NCBI GenBank assembly: GCA_963555775.3 | Contig: CAUVWY020000010.1 | Span: 868,001-932,000, forward strand | Length of the DNA: 64,000 nt | Reading direction: 5' to 3' | DNA from: JAJEDW01 sp963555775 | GTDB taxonomy: Bacteria > Acidobacteriota > Terriglobia > 20CM-2-55-15 | In this document: one piece after another, positions 26,589-35,292 of the stretch | Layout of the letters: each line of letters begins with the position of its first letter | How positions within the stretch are numbered: the stretch's first letter is position 1 | Made by a program: the position numbers and the translations under genes | Notes under the pieces: model-generated | The model's database searches: none | The model's input: the letters and a program-made list of their open reading frames with translations, nothing else | Told to the model about the DNA's origin: nothing

Positions 26589-27899
26589 ATGAACTTCATT
26601 TCGAAGAAGCATCTGGCACGGAGGACGTTCCTCCGCGGCGCCGGCGCGACGCTGGCTCTTCCATTGCTCGATTCGATGGTGTCGGCGCAGACTCCCTTGA
26701 ACCGGACACCGGCGTCACCACAAAGCCGGTTCGCGTGCATCTACTTTCCTCACGGAGTCACGATGGACAAGTGGACGCCCGCGACTGAAGGGAAGGATTT
26801 CGAATTTACGGAGATCCTGAAGCCTCTCGAGCCGTTCAGGGACCGCATCAACGTCGTGAGCAACCTGTACGCGCCCTCGGCGTACGGTGCGGACGCTTCG
26901 GCCGGGGCCAATCACGAGCGGTCCTCGGCGGTGTTTCTGACCGGGGCGAGGGCGGAAGAGGGCGCCCGCGTTTTTCTGGGTCCGTCGGTGGACCAGGTTG
27001 CGGCGGGAGCCATTGGCCAGGACACTCCATTGCCCTCGATTGAACTCACGGTCCAGGAAGGGGGACGAACCAGCCCCTACCGGAACACGATCTCCTGGCA
27101 GTCCGCAACAACGCCGCTTCCGATGGAGCACAACCCCCAGGTGGTTTTCGAGAAGCTGTTCGGGGATGGGACGACCGATGCCGAACGTGGGGCGCGGCGT
27201 CAACAGTCCCGCAGTCTGTTGGACTCGGTTGTGGACCAGATCGCCACGTTAAACTCGGAGTTGCCGGCTGGAGACCGGGGCCGGCTCGGCGAATACCTGG
27301 ACAACGTCAGGGAGATCGAGCGCCGGATCGAGAAGGCGGAGGCACGGATGGCGACGGCGGAGCTGGACGTGCCCGAGGCGCCCGTCGGCATACCGAATGC
27401 GTTCGAAGACCACATCAAGTTGCTGTTCGATCTGCAGGTGCTCGCGTGGCAGGCCGAGATCACGCGAATTTCGACGTTGATGCTGGCCCCGGAGCTCAGC
27501 AATGCGGTCTATCCCGGCACGGGAATCCGTGACGGGTTTCACAACCTCTCGCACCACTCTCACAATCGCGTCAACATGGATCGGTTCGCGGAACTCAACG
27601 CCTACCACCACGGTATGTTGGCTTACTTCCTGGAGAGTCTGGCGGCGACGCCCGACGGCGACGGGACGCTCCTCGACAACTCGTTGATCCTCTACGGTAG
27701 CGGCATGAGCGACGGCAACGCGCACAACCACACCCCACTGCCTCTGGTGCTGGCCGGAGGCGCCGCGGGAAATCTGGCGGGAGGACGGCACATCAAGGCC
27801 CGCCGGGAGACGCACGCAAACCTGCTCCTCGCGATGCTCAACAAACTCGGGGTTCCGGCGGAACAATTCGGTGACAGCACCGGTCTGGTGGAGATTTGA
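26589..27899 (+). CDS. DUF1552 family Tat-exported protein
   Basis: A 436-residue product starting 13 bases after the DUF1592 gene (TTGAGGAG before the ATG). The leader contains twin arginines (LARRTFLRGAGATLALPLL). DUF1552 motifs: 'FACIYFPHGVTMDKWTPATE', 'VVSNLY', 'VDQVAAGAIGQDTPLPSIEL', 'RISTLMLAPELSNAVYPGTG', 'FHNLSHHSHN' and 'SLILYGSGMSDGNAHNHTPL'. The family adopts an alkaline-phosphatase/sulfatase-like fold by sequence resemblance and almost always accompanies DUF1592 cytochromes; biochemical function is unknown. Tat export with a Sec-type heme partner suggests a two-protein periplasmic complex. Confidence 0.88.
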   Translation: MNFISKKHLARRTFLRGAGATLALPLLDSMVSAQTPLNRTPASPQSRFACIYFPHGVTMDKWTPATEGKDFEFTEILKPLEPFRDRINVVSNLYAPSAYGADASAGANHERSSAVFLTGARAEEGARVFLGPSVDQVAAGAIGQDTPLPSIELTVQEGGRTSPYRNTISWQSATTPLPMEHNPQVVFEKLFGDGTTDAERGARRQQSRSLLDSVVDQIATLNSELPAGDRGRLGEYLDNVREIERRIEKAEARMATAELDVPEAPVGIPNAFEDHIKLLFDLQVLAWQAEITRISTLMLAPELSNAVYPGTGIRDGFHNLSHHSHNRVNMDRFAELNAYHHGMLAYFLESLAATPDGDGTLLDNSLILYGSGMSDGNAHNHTPLPLVLAGGAAGNLAGGRHIKARRETHANLLLAMLNKLGVPAEQFGDSTGLVEI

Positions 27900-27900
27900 C

Positions 27901-28740
27901 ATGTTAGGCACACTGACACGTCGGGAAGCGCTTCAGCTTCTGGGTGACGCGGCGGCAACGCTGTCACTGCCGCCCTCTGGGGAGGCCGGTTTTGAGCAGG
28001 GTTCCGATACGCCCCTGCTGGCGCGCACGACAGGACTCGAACACCTCGGGTTCACGGTGCCGGACACCCACGCCACGGCGGAGTTCTATGGACGAATCTT
28101 CAACCCGCAGTTGTTCAGGGAGCGGGAGGACGAGAATCGGCTTTACGTGACCGCCGGGACGGCGTATCTGGCCTTCGGCGGGAACATGCCGGATTCGACG
28201 CCGCACATCGACCACTTCTGCGCGCTCATGCCGGACTACGACTCAGGCCAGATGCGGCCCATGTTCGAGGCGGCAGGTATCGATCTGACTCCTGGGGGAT
28301 TCGGCATGCTGTTGGACCCGGATGGGCTGCGGCTTCAGTTGCTGAACGTTCCCGGCGGTCTGGCGGGAACGATCATGCCGGCCGGCCGGATTTCGCTCGA
28401 TCCGCCCGCGGTTCATGCCGTGGCGCTCGACAGCATCACGTTGCGTGTGTCGGACCTCGCTCGATCCATCGAACACTATCGGAAACTCTTTGGCCGCGAG
28501 GCTTCCAATCCCCAGGGCGCCGCATTCGATGTCGCGAACACCAGACTGGTCCTCGAACAGGCTGCGTCCGGCGAGACGCCGAGTATCGCCCGCTTTTGCC
28601 TTACGGTTGCCGGCTTCGACCGCCAAGCCATCGCAGGAAAACTGGAAGGACTTCAGGTGGAGCTTGCGTCGTCCGGCGATGACGAACTGCTCAGCTTCCG
28701 CGATCCCCATGGACACGTCGTCGAACTGAAGGCGGCGTAG
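27901..28740 (+). CDS. VOC/glyoxalase-fold protein, tandem domains
   Basis: A 279-residue protein starting one base after the DUF1552 stop. The N-terminus looks like a short Tat-type leader (LTRREALQLLGDAAATLSLP). Domain 1 (about residues 38-150) begins 'LEHLGFTVPDTHATAEFYG'; domain 2 (about 178-279) begins 'LDSITLRVSDLARSIEHYRK' and ends 'FRDPHGHVVELKAA'. Both are the paired beta-alpha-beta-beta-beta units of the vicinal-oxygen-chelate superfamily, normally binding a divalent metal through His/Glu. Candidate ligand positions seen are His near the start of domain 1 and H/E in the terminal strand of domain 2. Operon position suggests it acts on the same substrate as the DUF1592/1552 pair. Confidence 0.8.
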   Translation: MLGTLTRREALQLLGDAAATLSLPPSGEAGFEQGSDTPLLARTTGLEHLGFTVPDTHATAEFYGRIFNPQLFREREDENRLYVTAGTAYLAFGGNMPDSTPHIDHFCALMPDYDSGQMRPMFEAAGIDLTPGGFGMLLDPDGLRLQLLNVPGGLAGTIMPAGRISLDPPAVHAVALDSITLRVSDLARSIEHYRKLFGREASNPQGAAFDVANTRLVLEQAASGETPSIARFCLTVAGFDRQAIAGKLEGLQVELASSGDDELLSFRDPHGHVVELKAA

Positions 28741-29790
28741 CCCGCCTTTCTCACGAGTTTTCGTCGCAAACAGTCGGAGGCGCCGGGCGCGTAGCGGCGC
28801 GAGGAACGCGCCTGAGAACGCGGGCATCCCTTTTCGGGCGCGAGGAACGCGCCTTAGCCCGCAAACGAGTTCCTTGATCTCGAATATTGCGTCCTTTCTT
28901 GCGCGCGACAGCGCGCCCTGGGAACGCGGGCATCCTGCCCGCTCTTCTCTTCCCCGCCGCGTGGAAACCAATCCAATCACCGCCAACCTCTCGCGGTGAA
29001 CAATTTTCAGGCACACCCCTGGGAACGCGGGCATCCTGCCCGCAAACGAGTTCCTCGATCTTGAATATTGAACCCGTGGGAACGCATGCCTGCTCCTGTC
29101 GCGCATTACTGAGGGAAATAAGAGCGGGCAGGATGCCCGCGTTCAACGGCGCGTTCCTCGCGCCGGGCGCGTAGCGGCGCGAGGAACGCGCCTGAGAACG
29201 CGGGCATCCCTTTTCGGGCGCGAGGAACGCGCCTTAGCCCGCAAACGAGTTCCTTGATCTCGAATATTGCGTCCTTTCTTGCGCGCGACAGCGCGCCCTG
29301 GGAACGCGGGCATCCTGCCCGCTCTTCTCTTCCCCGCCGCGTGGAAACCAATCCAATCACCGCCAACCTCTCGCGGTGAACAATTTTCAGGCACACCCCT
29401 GGGAACGCGGGCATCCTGCCCGCAAACGAGTTCCTCGATCTTGAATATTGAACCCGTGGGAACGCATGCCTGCTCCTGTCGCGCATTACTGAGGGAAATA
29501 AGAGCGGGCAGGATGCCCGCGTTCAACGGCGCGTTCCTCGCGCCGGGCGCGTAGCGGCGCGTTCCTCGCGCCGGATCGAGCGCGCCAAGGCCTGAAGGTT
29601 TCTGATTGAACTGGAAGTATGGTGCGGACAATGGGGGCGGCGCGGAGGAACGAAGAGCGGGCATTCCGTCTCTGGCGCGTGGATACGCGCCTCGCCCACA
29701 AAGGAGTTCCTCGATCCTGAATATCGAACCCCCAGTTACGCGCCGCTACACGTCCGGCCCTGCAGCAGACAACTCGGGAGAAAGGCGGCG
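28741..29790. repeat. 1.05-kb composite repeat element with inverted-repeat ends
   Basis: It starts at the VOC stop codon with CCCGCCTTTCTCACGAGTTT and ends near 29761-29790 with AACTCGGGAGAAAGGCGG, its approximate reverse complement; the same ends bound the 237-bp repeat at 17017-17253. The interior is made of GGGAACGCGGGCATCCTGCC motifs, GCGCGTAGCGGCGCG palindromes and AGGCCTGAAGGTTTCTGATT, plus a 380-bp tandem duplication. Open frames on both strands (for example 28751-29146 and 29143-29664) are repeat translations, not genes. Confidence 0.75.
28781..29540. repeat. exact 380-bp tandem duplication
   Basis: Bases 28781-29160 and 29161-29540 appear identical when read line by line, and the first 20 bases of a third unit follow (29541-29560) before divergence. 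The identity implies a recent duplication (or an assembly artefact) within the composite repeat. Confidence 0.85.
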
Positions 29791-29826
29791 TAGCGGCCGT
29801 TCCAGGCGCGAAGAAATTCGAAGAGA

Positions 29827-32202
29827 CTATTCGTATCGCAATGCCGACATCGGATCGAATCGGGCCGCCCGCCGGGCAGGCAACCACGACGCGACGACGA
29901 CCAGGGCAATGCCTCCAATCATGACGACGGTGTAGACCCAGGAATCGGCGGCTTCGATCTCGAACAGATAGCTTTGCAGAAATCGCGTCAACTGGACCGA
30001 AGCGACCGTGCCGAGTGCGAGTCCCAGAATCGCCGGGACAAGACCGTGGCGCATCATCTGGAAGATCACATCGCGCGCTCGGGCGCCCATGGCCATTCGA
30101 AGGCCGATCTCGCGGGACCGCTGCGCGGTAGAGAACGCGACCACGCTGTAGACACCCAGCATTGCCAGTACCAGCGCCGCTCCAGCGAAGGAGGACAATA
30201 CGGCAGTCTGGAACCGTTCGCGCTGAACGTTTGTGGCAATAAGCCGGTCCATTGAAGTCACGGTGACGACGCTTTCGGGCTCGATCCGAAGGATCGCCTG
30301 TTCCAGAGAAACCTGGGCCCCGGGGCGTACCCTTGCCACCAGGGTCGCATTTCCGTTCCAGGGCAGGGGGGATCGAATGTCCAGATCCGCCGTGTAGGGT
30401 ATGTAAAGGTAAGCCGCGGGTTCGCCCCGCATACTCACGCGCACCCCCCGAACCACCCCGATCACCGTCGGGGACTCTTGCGCGCCGCCGAATACGTCGA
30501 GCCGCTGCCCGATCGGATTCTGTCCCGGAAAAAACTGCCGGATGATCGATTCGCTGATGACGGCGACAGGATCGCCTGTCGCCACGTCGTTCTCATCGAT
30601 CCACCGACCCGACACCAGGGGGATTCCCATCGTCTGGCCGTAGTCCGCGGCCACCATAGCCGGGGCCATGGCTACGGGGTCAACCACATCGGCGGTCCGT
30701 CTGGAAAAGAGTGTGATCCCCTGTCCTCCCATGGGAAGCTGTCGTGTCAACGAGGCGTATTCCACTTCGGGCAGCGATCGAATCTCGTCGAGTAGGGTGT
30801 TCAATAGCCCTTGCTGACTGGAAACCTCCGCATAACGCCGCGGAAGAGAGATTCGGGCGGATATCACGTTCTCCGGATCGAAGCCGGGATCGACCGAAAT
30901 CAACCTCGCGAAACTCTCTATCAGCAGTCCGGCGCCGACCAGCAGCACAACCGCAAGCGAAGTCTGTGCGACAGTCAACACGTTACGCAGCCATCGCTGA
31001 TGCCGGGTCTCGGTGGCGTTCGTCGCTCCGTCCTTGAGCGTGTCGTTCAGTTCAAGACGCGACGCTCGGAGTGCGGGGACAATTCCGATGGCCAAACCCG
31101 ACACAAGTGCGACGGCAACAGCAAAGGCGAACACGCGGCCATCGACGGGAACGTCAGACATCCGTGGCAGCAGAGGTGGCATGTTCGCCAACGCGATGTC
31201 GCGGATCGAATAGACGGCCAGGAACCCGAGCCCGGCCCCCGAAAATGTCAGGATCATTGCCTCGGAAATCATCTGGCGGATCAGGCGCCAGCGGGATGCG
31301 CCCAATGCCCCGCGAATCGACAGTTCCCTTTCTCGTCTTGAAATCCTGGATGCCTGGAGGTTGACCAGGTTCAGAACTCCGATCAACAGAACCATGCCGA
31401 CAGCGACCGCAAAGATCAGGATGCTTCGTCTTGAATCCGGACCCACAACCCGCTCGGTCAGTGGCCGCACGACAACACCGCGTTCGTTCGCTCCCTCGCT
31501 CAAACGGTCCGCAAGCAGGTCTATTTCGGCCTGAGCCGATTCGATCGACTCTCCCGGCATCAGACGACCCACCACGTCATAACTTCTGCGGAAACCCTCA
31601 CGAGACGCCTCAACGCTCGTCAAAACCGCTGTGGGCGGTCCCGCATCGCTGGGCGACCGAAACGTTGCCGGAAGGACACCGACGATCGTCATGGCCGGCT
31701 GCCCTTCGAGTCGTAACGTCTGACCGATGACATCGGGCCTGCCGCCCCAGTTCCCTTGCCAATAGCTGTAGTCGATTACCGCGGGCTTCGTGCCGTCGGC
31801 AAGAAGCTCTTCGGTATCGAACAAGCGGCCAAGTACGGGCTGCACTCGCAACACCTCGAAATAGCCCGCCGTCACGAGACTGATATCGACTTCTTGGGGC
31901 GCACCGTCCTGATCGACGTTCGCGGTAATCGACGTCGAGGCCGCCAGTCCAGCGAGCGTGCGCGACTCGTCTCGAAAGTCGGCCAGGAGTTCGAGGTCGA
32001 AGAATCTATCGGCGAAGCCGACAAGCTCGTCCGGTTCCTCGAACGGAAGGGGCGCCAGCAGGATGCCGTTGACGATGCTGAACGCGGCCGTGCTGGCCCC
32101 GATCGCTATCGTCAGCGTGGCAATTGCGGCGAGAGCGAAGCCCGGATTCCGCGCCAGGCCGCGGACACCGTATCGGACGTTATTCAAGAGTTCGGTCATC
32201 AT
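29827..32202 (-). CDS. ABC permease of the ADOP (MacB/FtsX-like) family
   Basis: A 791-residue permease. Start chosen at 32202 (MMTELLNNVRYGVRGLARNPG), matching the usual ADOP opening; longer frames have no ribosome site. First helix 'GFALAAIATLTIAIGASTAAFSIVNGILLAPLPF', then a periplasmic MacB_PCD domain ('VTAGYFEVLRVQPVLGRLF'), FtsX helices ('SRRERELSIRGALGASRWRL'), a second periplasmic domain ('VAVISESIIRQFFPGQNPIG') and the terminal FtsX triplet ('SREIGLRMAMGARARDVIF ... GYVPARRAARFDP'-type end reading 'WLPARRAARFDPMSALRYE'). No ATPase gene is adjacent, as is normal for ADOPs. The second family member lies at 35293-37935. Confidence 0.9.
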   Translation of the reverse strand: MMTELLNNVRYGVRGLARNPGFALAAIATLTIAIGASTAAFSIVNGILLAPLPFEEPDELVGFADRFFDLELLADFRDESRTLAGLAASTSITANVDQDGAPQEVDISLVTAGYFEVLRVQPVLGRLFDTEELLADGTKPAVIDYSYWQGNWGGRPDVIGQTLRLEGQPAMTIVGVLPATFRSPSDAGPPTAVLTSVEASREGFRRSYDVVGRLMPGESIESAQAEIDLLADRLSEGANERGVVVRPLTERVVGPDSRRSILIFAVAVGMVLLIGVLNLVNLQASRISRRERELSIRGALGASRWRLIRQMISEAMILTFSGAGLGFLAVYSIRDIALANMPPLLPRMSDVPVDGRVFAFAVAVALVSGLAIGIVPALRASRLELNDTLKDGATNATETRHQRWLRNVLTVAQTSLAVVLLVGAGLLIESFARLISVDPGFDPENVISARISLPRRYAEVSSQQGLLNTLLDEIRSLPEVEYASLTRQLPMGGQGITLFSRRTADVVDPVAMAPAMVAADYGQTMGIPLVSGRWIDENDVATGDPVAVISESIIRQFFPGQNPIGQRLDVFGGAQESPTVIGVVRGVRVSMRGEPAAYLYIPYTADLDIRSPLPWNGNATLVARVRPGAQVSLEQAILRIEPESVVTVTSMDRLIATNVQRERFQTAVLSSFAGAALVLAMLGVYSVVAFSTAQRSREIGLRMAMGARARDVIFQMMRHGLVPAILGLALGTVASVQLTRFLQSYLFEIEAADSWVYTVVMIGGIALVVVASWLPARRAARFDPMSALRYE

Positions 32203-32285
32203 TCCGCATTTAGACGCGACCCAATCGTTCCGGTTAGTCGGGACGAATTTACAATCCGTGAGCCTTGGAAGCCCGAGGCCAAACC

Positions 32286-33823
32286 CTACAGGCTCGCGCG
32301 CAGCCCCTTCCAGGTGCTGTAACACATGACGATCAGCACCAGCGCAAAGGGGAGACCGGCCGCGAGAACGGCCGCCTGCGCGGCCACAGGCCGCCTCCGA
32401 GCATCAGTGCGATGGCGACGGCCCCCTCGAAGACGCACCAGAACGCGCGTTGGGCAACCGGCGAGTCCAGCTTGCCGCCGGCGGTGATGGTGTCGATGAC
32501 CAGCGATCCCGAGTCGGAGGAGGTGACGAAGAATACCACCACCAGGACGAGGCCGATGACCGTGGTGAGGTTCGCAAGCGGCAGAGACTCCAGCATCGCG
32601 AACAGGGCAATCTCCGGCTGCTGCGCCTCGACCGCCGCGACGACCTCCGGAGAACCGGTTTCGATGTACTGCGACACCGCGGTTCCGCCGAAGGCGTTCA
32701 TCCAGATCGTGACAACCAGCGTCGGGATGATCAGCATGCAGGCGACCGTCTCGCGCACCGTTCTGCCGCGCGAAACCCTTGCGACGAACAGGCCGACGAA
32801 GGGAGACCACGAGATCCACCAGGCCCAGAAGAATGTCGTCCAGCCGTGCATGAAGTGGAGATCCTCGCGGCCCACCCAGTTGCTGAGCGGTCCGATCGCC
32901 GCGAGATAACTACCGAGGCTGGTCACGGCGCCTGTGGCGATGTCTCGCGCCGGCCCGACCGCCAGAACGAATACCAGCAGCACCAGGGCGAGCCACAGGT
33001 TGGCCTCGCTCAGCCGCTTGACGCCCTTTTCCATCCCGCTCAGGACCGAGGCCAGCGCCATGCCGGTGATACCGACGATCACCAATACCTCGGTGGCGCC
33101 GGTCGTCGGCGCTCCCAAGTGGTCCAGCCCCGCCCTCACCTGTTCGGCGCCCAGTCCGAGCGACGTCGCCAGACCGAAGAGGGTGGCAAAGACGGCGAGG
33201 ATGTCGATACAGTGGCCGAACCGGCCCCACACCGCATCCCCCATCAGCGGATAGAACGCCGACCTCAGCGTCATCGGCAGCCCGAGATTGTACGAGGCGA
33301 AGGCGATCGACAGCGCGACCACCGCGTACATGGCCCACCCATGGATTCCCCAATGGTAGATGGTGCCGGCCATGCCCAGGCGCGCCGCCGCCGCCGTGTC
33401 GGCCGGATCGAGGCCGAGCGGCGGTTGCAGGAAATGCTCCACCGGTTCCGACACCCCGTAGAACATCAGGCCGATGCCCATCCCCGCGGCGAAAAGCATG
33501 GCGAACCACGCCCACCTGGAGTAGTCGGGCCGGGCATCCGCGCCACCCAGGCGCACGCGGCCGACGGGCGTTACGATCAACAGCAGGCAGAAGAGCACGA
33601 AGAGGTTCCCCGCGCCCATGAACACCCAGTCGAAAGACGACATGAGCCACGCGCGCAACGCAACGAAAACGGTCGCCGCCCCGGCCTGGAAAGTCAGTAC
33701 CCCCGCGACGAACGCAACGATGGCGAGGCTCGAGACGGCGAAGACCGGATTGTGGATGTCGAGACCCAAGAACTGGACGTTGTCCTGCCCGAGCTTGTAA
33801 TTGATCTTCTGGATCTCAGCCAT
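32286..33823 (-). CDS. BCCT family (betaine/carnitine/choline) transporter, frameshifted near its C-terminus
   Basis: About 512 residues if repaired, with 12 membrane segments. BCCT landmarks: 'NPVFAVSS' opening, 'FAAGMGIGLMFYGVSEPVEHF', 'HWGIHGWAMYAVVALSIAF', 'WTTFFWAWWISWSPFVGLFV' and 'SSDSGSLVIDTITAGGK'. The first frame ends at 32333 with an Arg/Pro-rich tail (LWPRRRPFSRPV). The expected last helix, 'AAQAAVLAAGLPFALVLIVM', lies one frame away and ends at 32286-32288. A single missing base near 32392 explains both. Loss of the last helix would probably impair transport unless this is a sequencing error. Substrate choice (betaine versus choline) cannot be told. Confidence 0.85.
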
Positions 33824-33893
33824 ATTGTTTTGTCAGCGGCGCTCGAATACCCGGGGCCCCACCGCGAGGGAAAGCGGGGGAGCCCCGATTCGT

Positions 33894-34930
33894 TCAACTC
33901 CCGGTGCCGAAGATGAACGCGCCCGGGTTGCCGACGCTGGACCATCCGCCCCGGCCGCCTTCGTAGTTTCTCAACGTAAAGTCGGGCCTTTCGGAGGGGA
34001 GCAACTTGCGGCGGTGCACCCGCTCGCCCGAAAAGACCACCTGGGACGAACCGAGCGCTCCCCCCCAGATGCCGGAAACCGTGCTGTCGCCGGCGCTGAC
34101 GAAATGGTCGTGCGTGACGTTCAACTCGAAGCCGCTGAAGTCCTTACGCGTCACGAAGTTGGCAACGCCAGCCACCGCGTCCGACCCGTAGGTCGCCGCC
34201 GCGCCTTCCTTCAGCACCTCGATCCGATCGATGGCGACGGCCGGGATGGCGTTGATGTCAACGAATCGGCCACCAACCAGACGCGCCGGCACGTATGTCT
34301 GCCGGCGGCCGTTGATCAATACCAGAGTTCGCGACGCGCCGAGTCCGCGCAGGTTGACGTTTGAAATCGTCTCGGTGAGGGTAGCGGGCTGGTCGGAATT
34401 GTACCAACTGTTCCGCTCGCCGATGACGCCGTGGCTGGCGCCGATGTTCCTGAAGAGGTCGACGAGTTGTGACGCCCCCTGCTCCCGCAGCGTTTCGCGA
34501 CCGACGACAGCGACCGCGTGCGGCAGGTTGATGGCGGGCGCATCGATCGCCGTGCCAGTCGCGACCACGGAAATCTGCTCGGCGAACGCGCCGATCCGCA
34601 TCTCGACATCGAGCGCGGTCATCGCCCCGTCGGCCACCAGCACCCGCTGCCGCTCGAGTAAGGCGAAGCCGGGCAGATTGAAACTCACGGTGTAGGAACC
34701 GGCCGGCAACGAGACGGAGTAAGCCCCGTCCCCGCCGGTAAGGACGATGGAGGGCGCCTCCAGGTTGGGGCCCGCGATTTCGACGGTAACACCGGGCAGC
34801 ACGGCGCCGGTAGCGTCGCTGACGGAACCCGCGACGCCGGTGTCCTGCGCCAGCGCCGCGGCGGGCGCCAACAACAGAGACGCGGGAACACCCGGATACA
34901 GCATTTTTTCAAGTTATCGATTAGCGTCAC
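33894..34930 (-). pseudogene. TonB-dependent receptor, truncated after plug and first barrel strands
   Basis: An open frame of 336 residues (33894-34904): signal region, carboxypeptidase-regulatory-like domain ('GVAGSVSDATGAVLPGVTVE'), TonB plug ('ISNVNLRGLGASRTLVLING', 'DRIEVLKEGAAATYGSDAVA', 'GVANFVTRKDFSG') and about two barrel strands, ending 'GNPGAFIFGTGS'. Receptors of this type need about 800-950 residues, so the barrel is missing. The true start is probably GTG at 34930 (GGAG upstream; MTLIDNLKK), which joins the frame if one A is missing from the six-A run near 34908. Truncated and probably non-functional. Confidence 0.75.
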
Positions 34931-35292
34931 TATCGATCTCCGAACAGGAATTCATCCCGCTGTCGAACCGGCGGGCAGGCACTTGCCGCGCTCGCCCGTT
35001 CGATCTCGCGGAAGTTCTCCCCGCCTTCGGGCCATCCATTAGTAAGGAGTATACGATGTGGGTGTTGTACGCGCCGGTGAGGATCAGCGCGTTCCGCGTC
35101 GGTCAGTGCGATAGTGGAGACCGGCCGTGGCATTGCTAAAGGATAGGACGCCATACCACTTACGTCAAATTCAGGAACGCTGCCGGCGGGGGGCCGTGCG
35201 GAGATCGATCCGGCCAAGCGCGGCTGAAGGCGGAAGGGCCCGAATATACAAGCTGCGGCACTACCGGCGCCAGGAGCGCCTGAACCGCGACT
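34931..35292. other. 362-bp gap, no supported gene
   Basis: A minus-strand frame (34930-35217) contains 'VSTIALTDAERADPHRR', which faintly recalls the N-terminus of IS630-type transposases, but nothing else supports it. No repeat, hairpin or RNA gene was recognised. Confidence 0.3.

Noticed and set aside
34930..35217. Possible IS630 transposase N-terminus (STIALTDAERADPHRR)
   Set aside because: Only about 15 residues resemble the family and nothing else in the gap supports a transposase.
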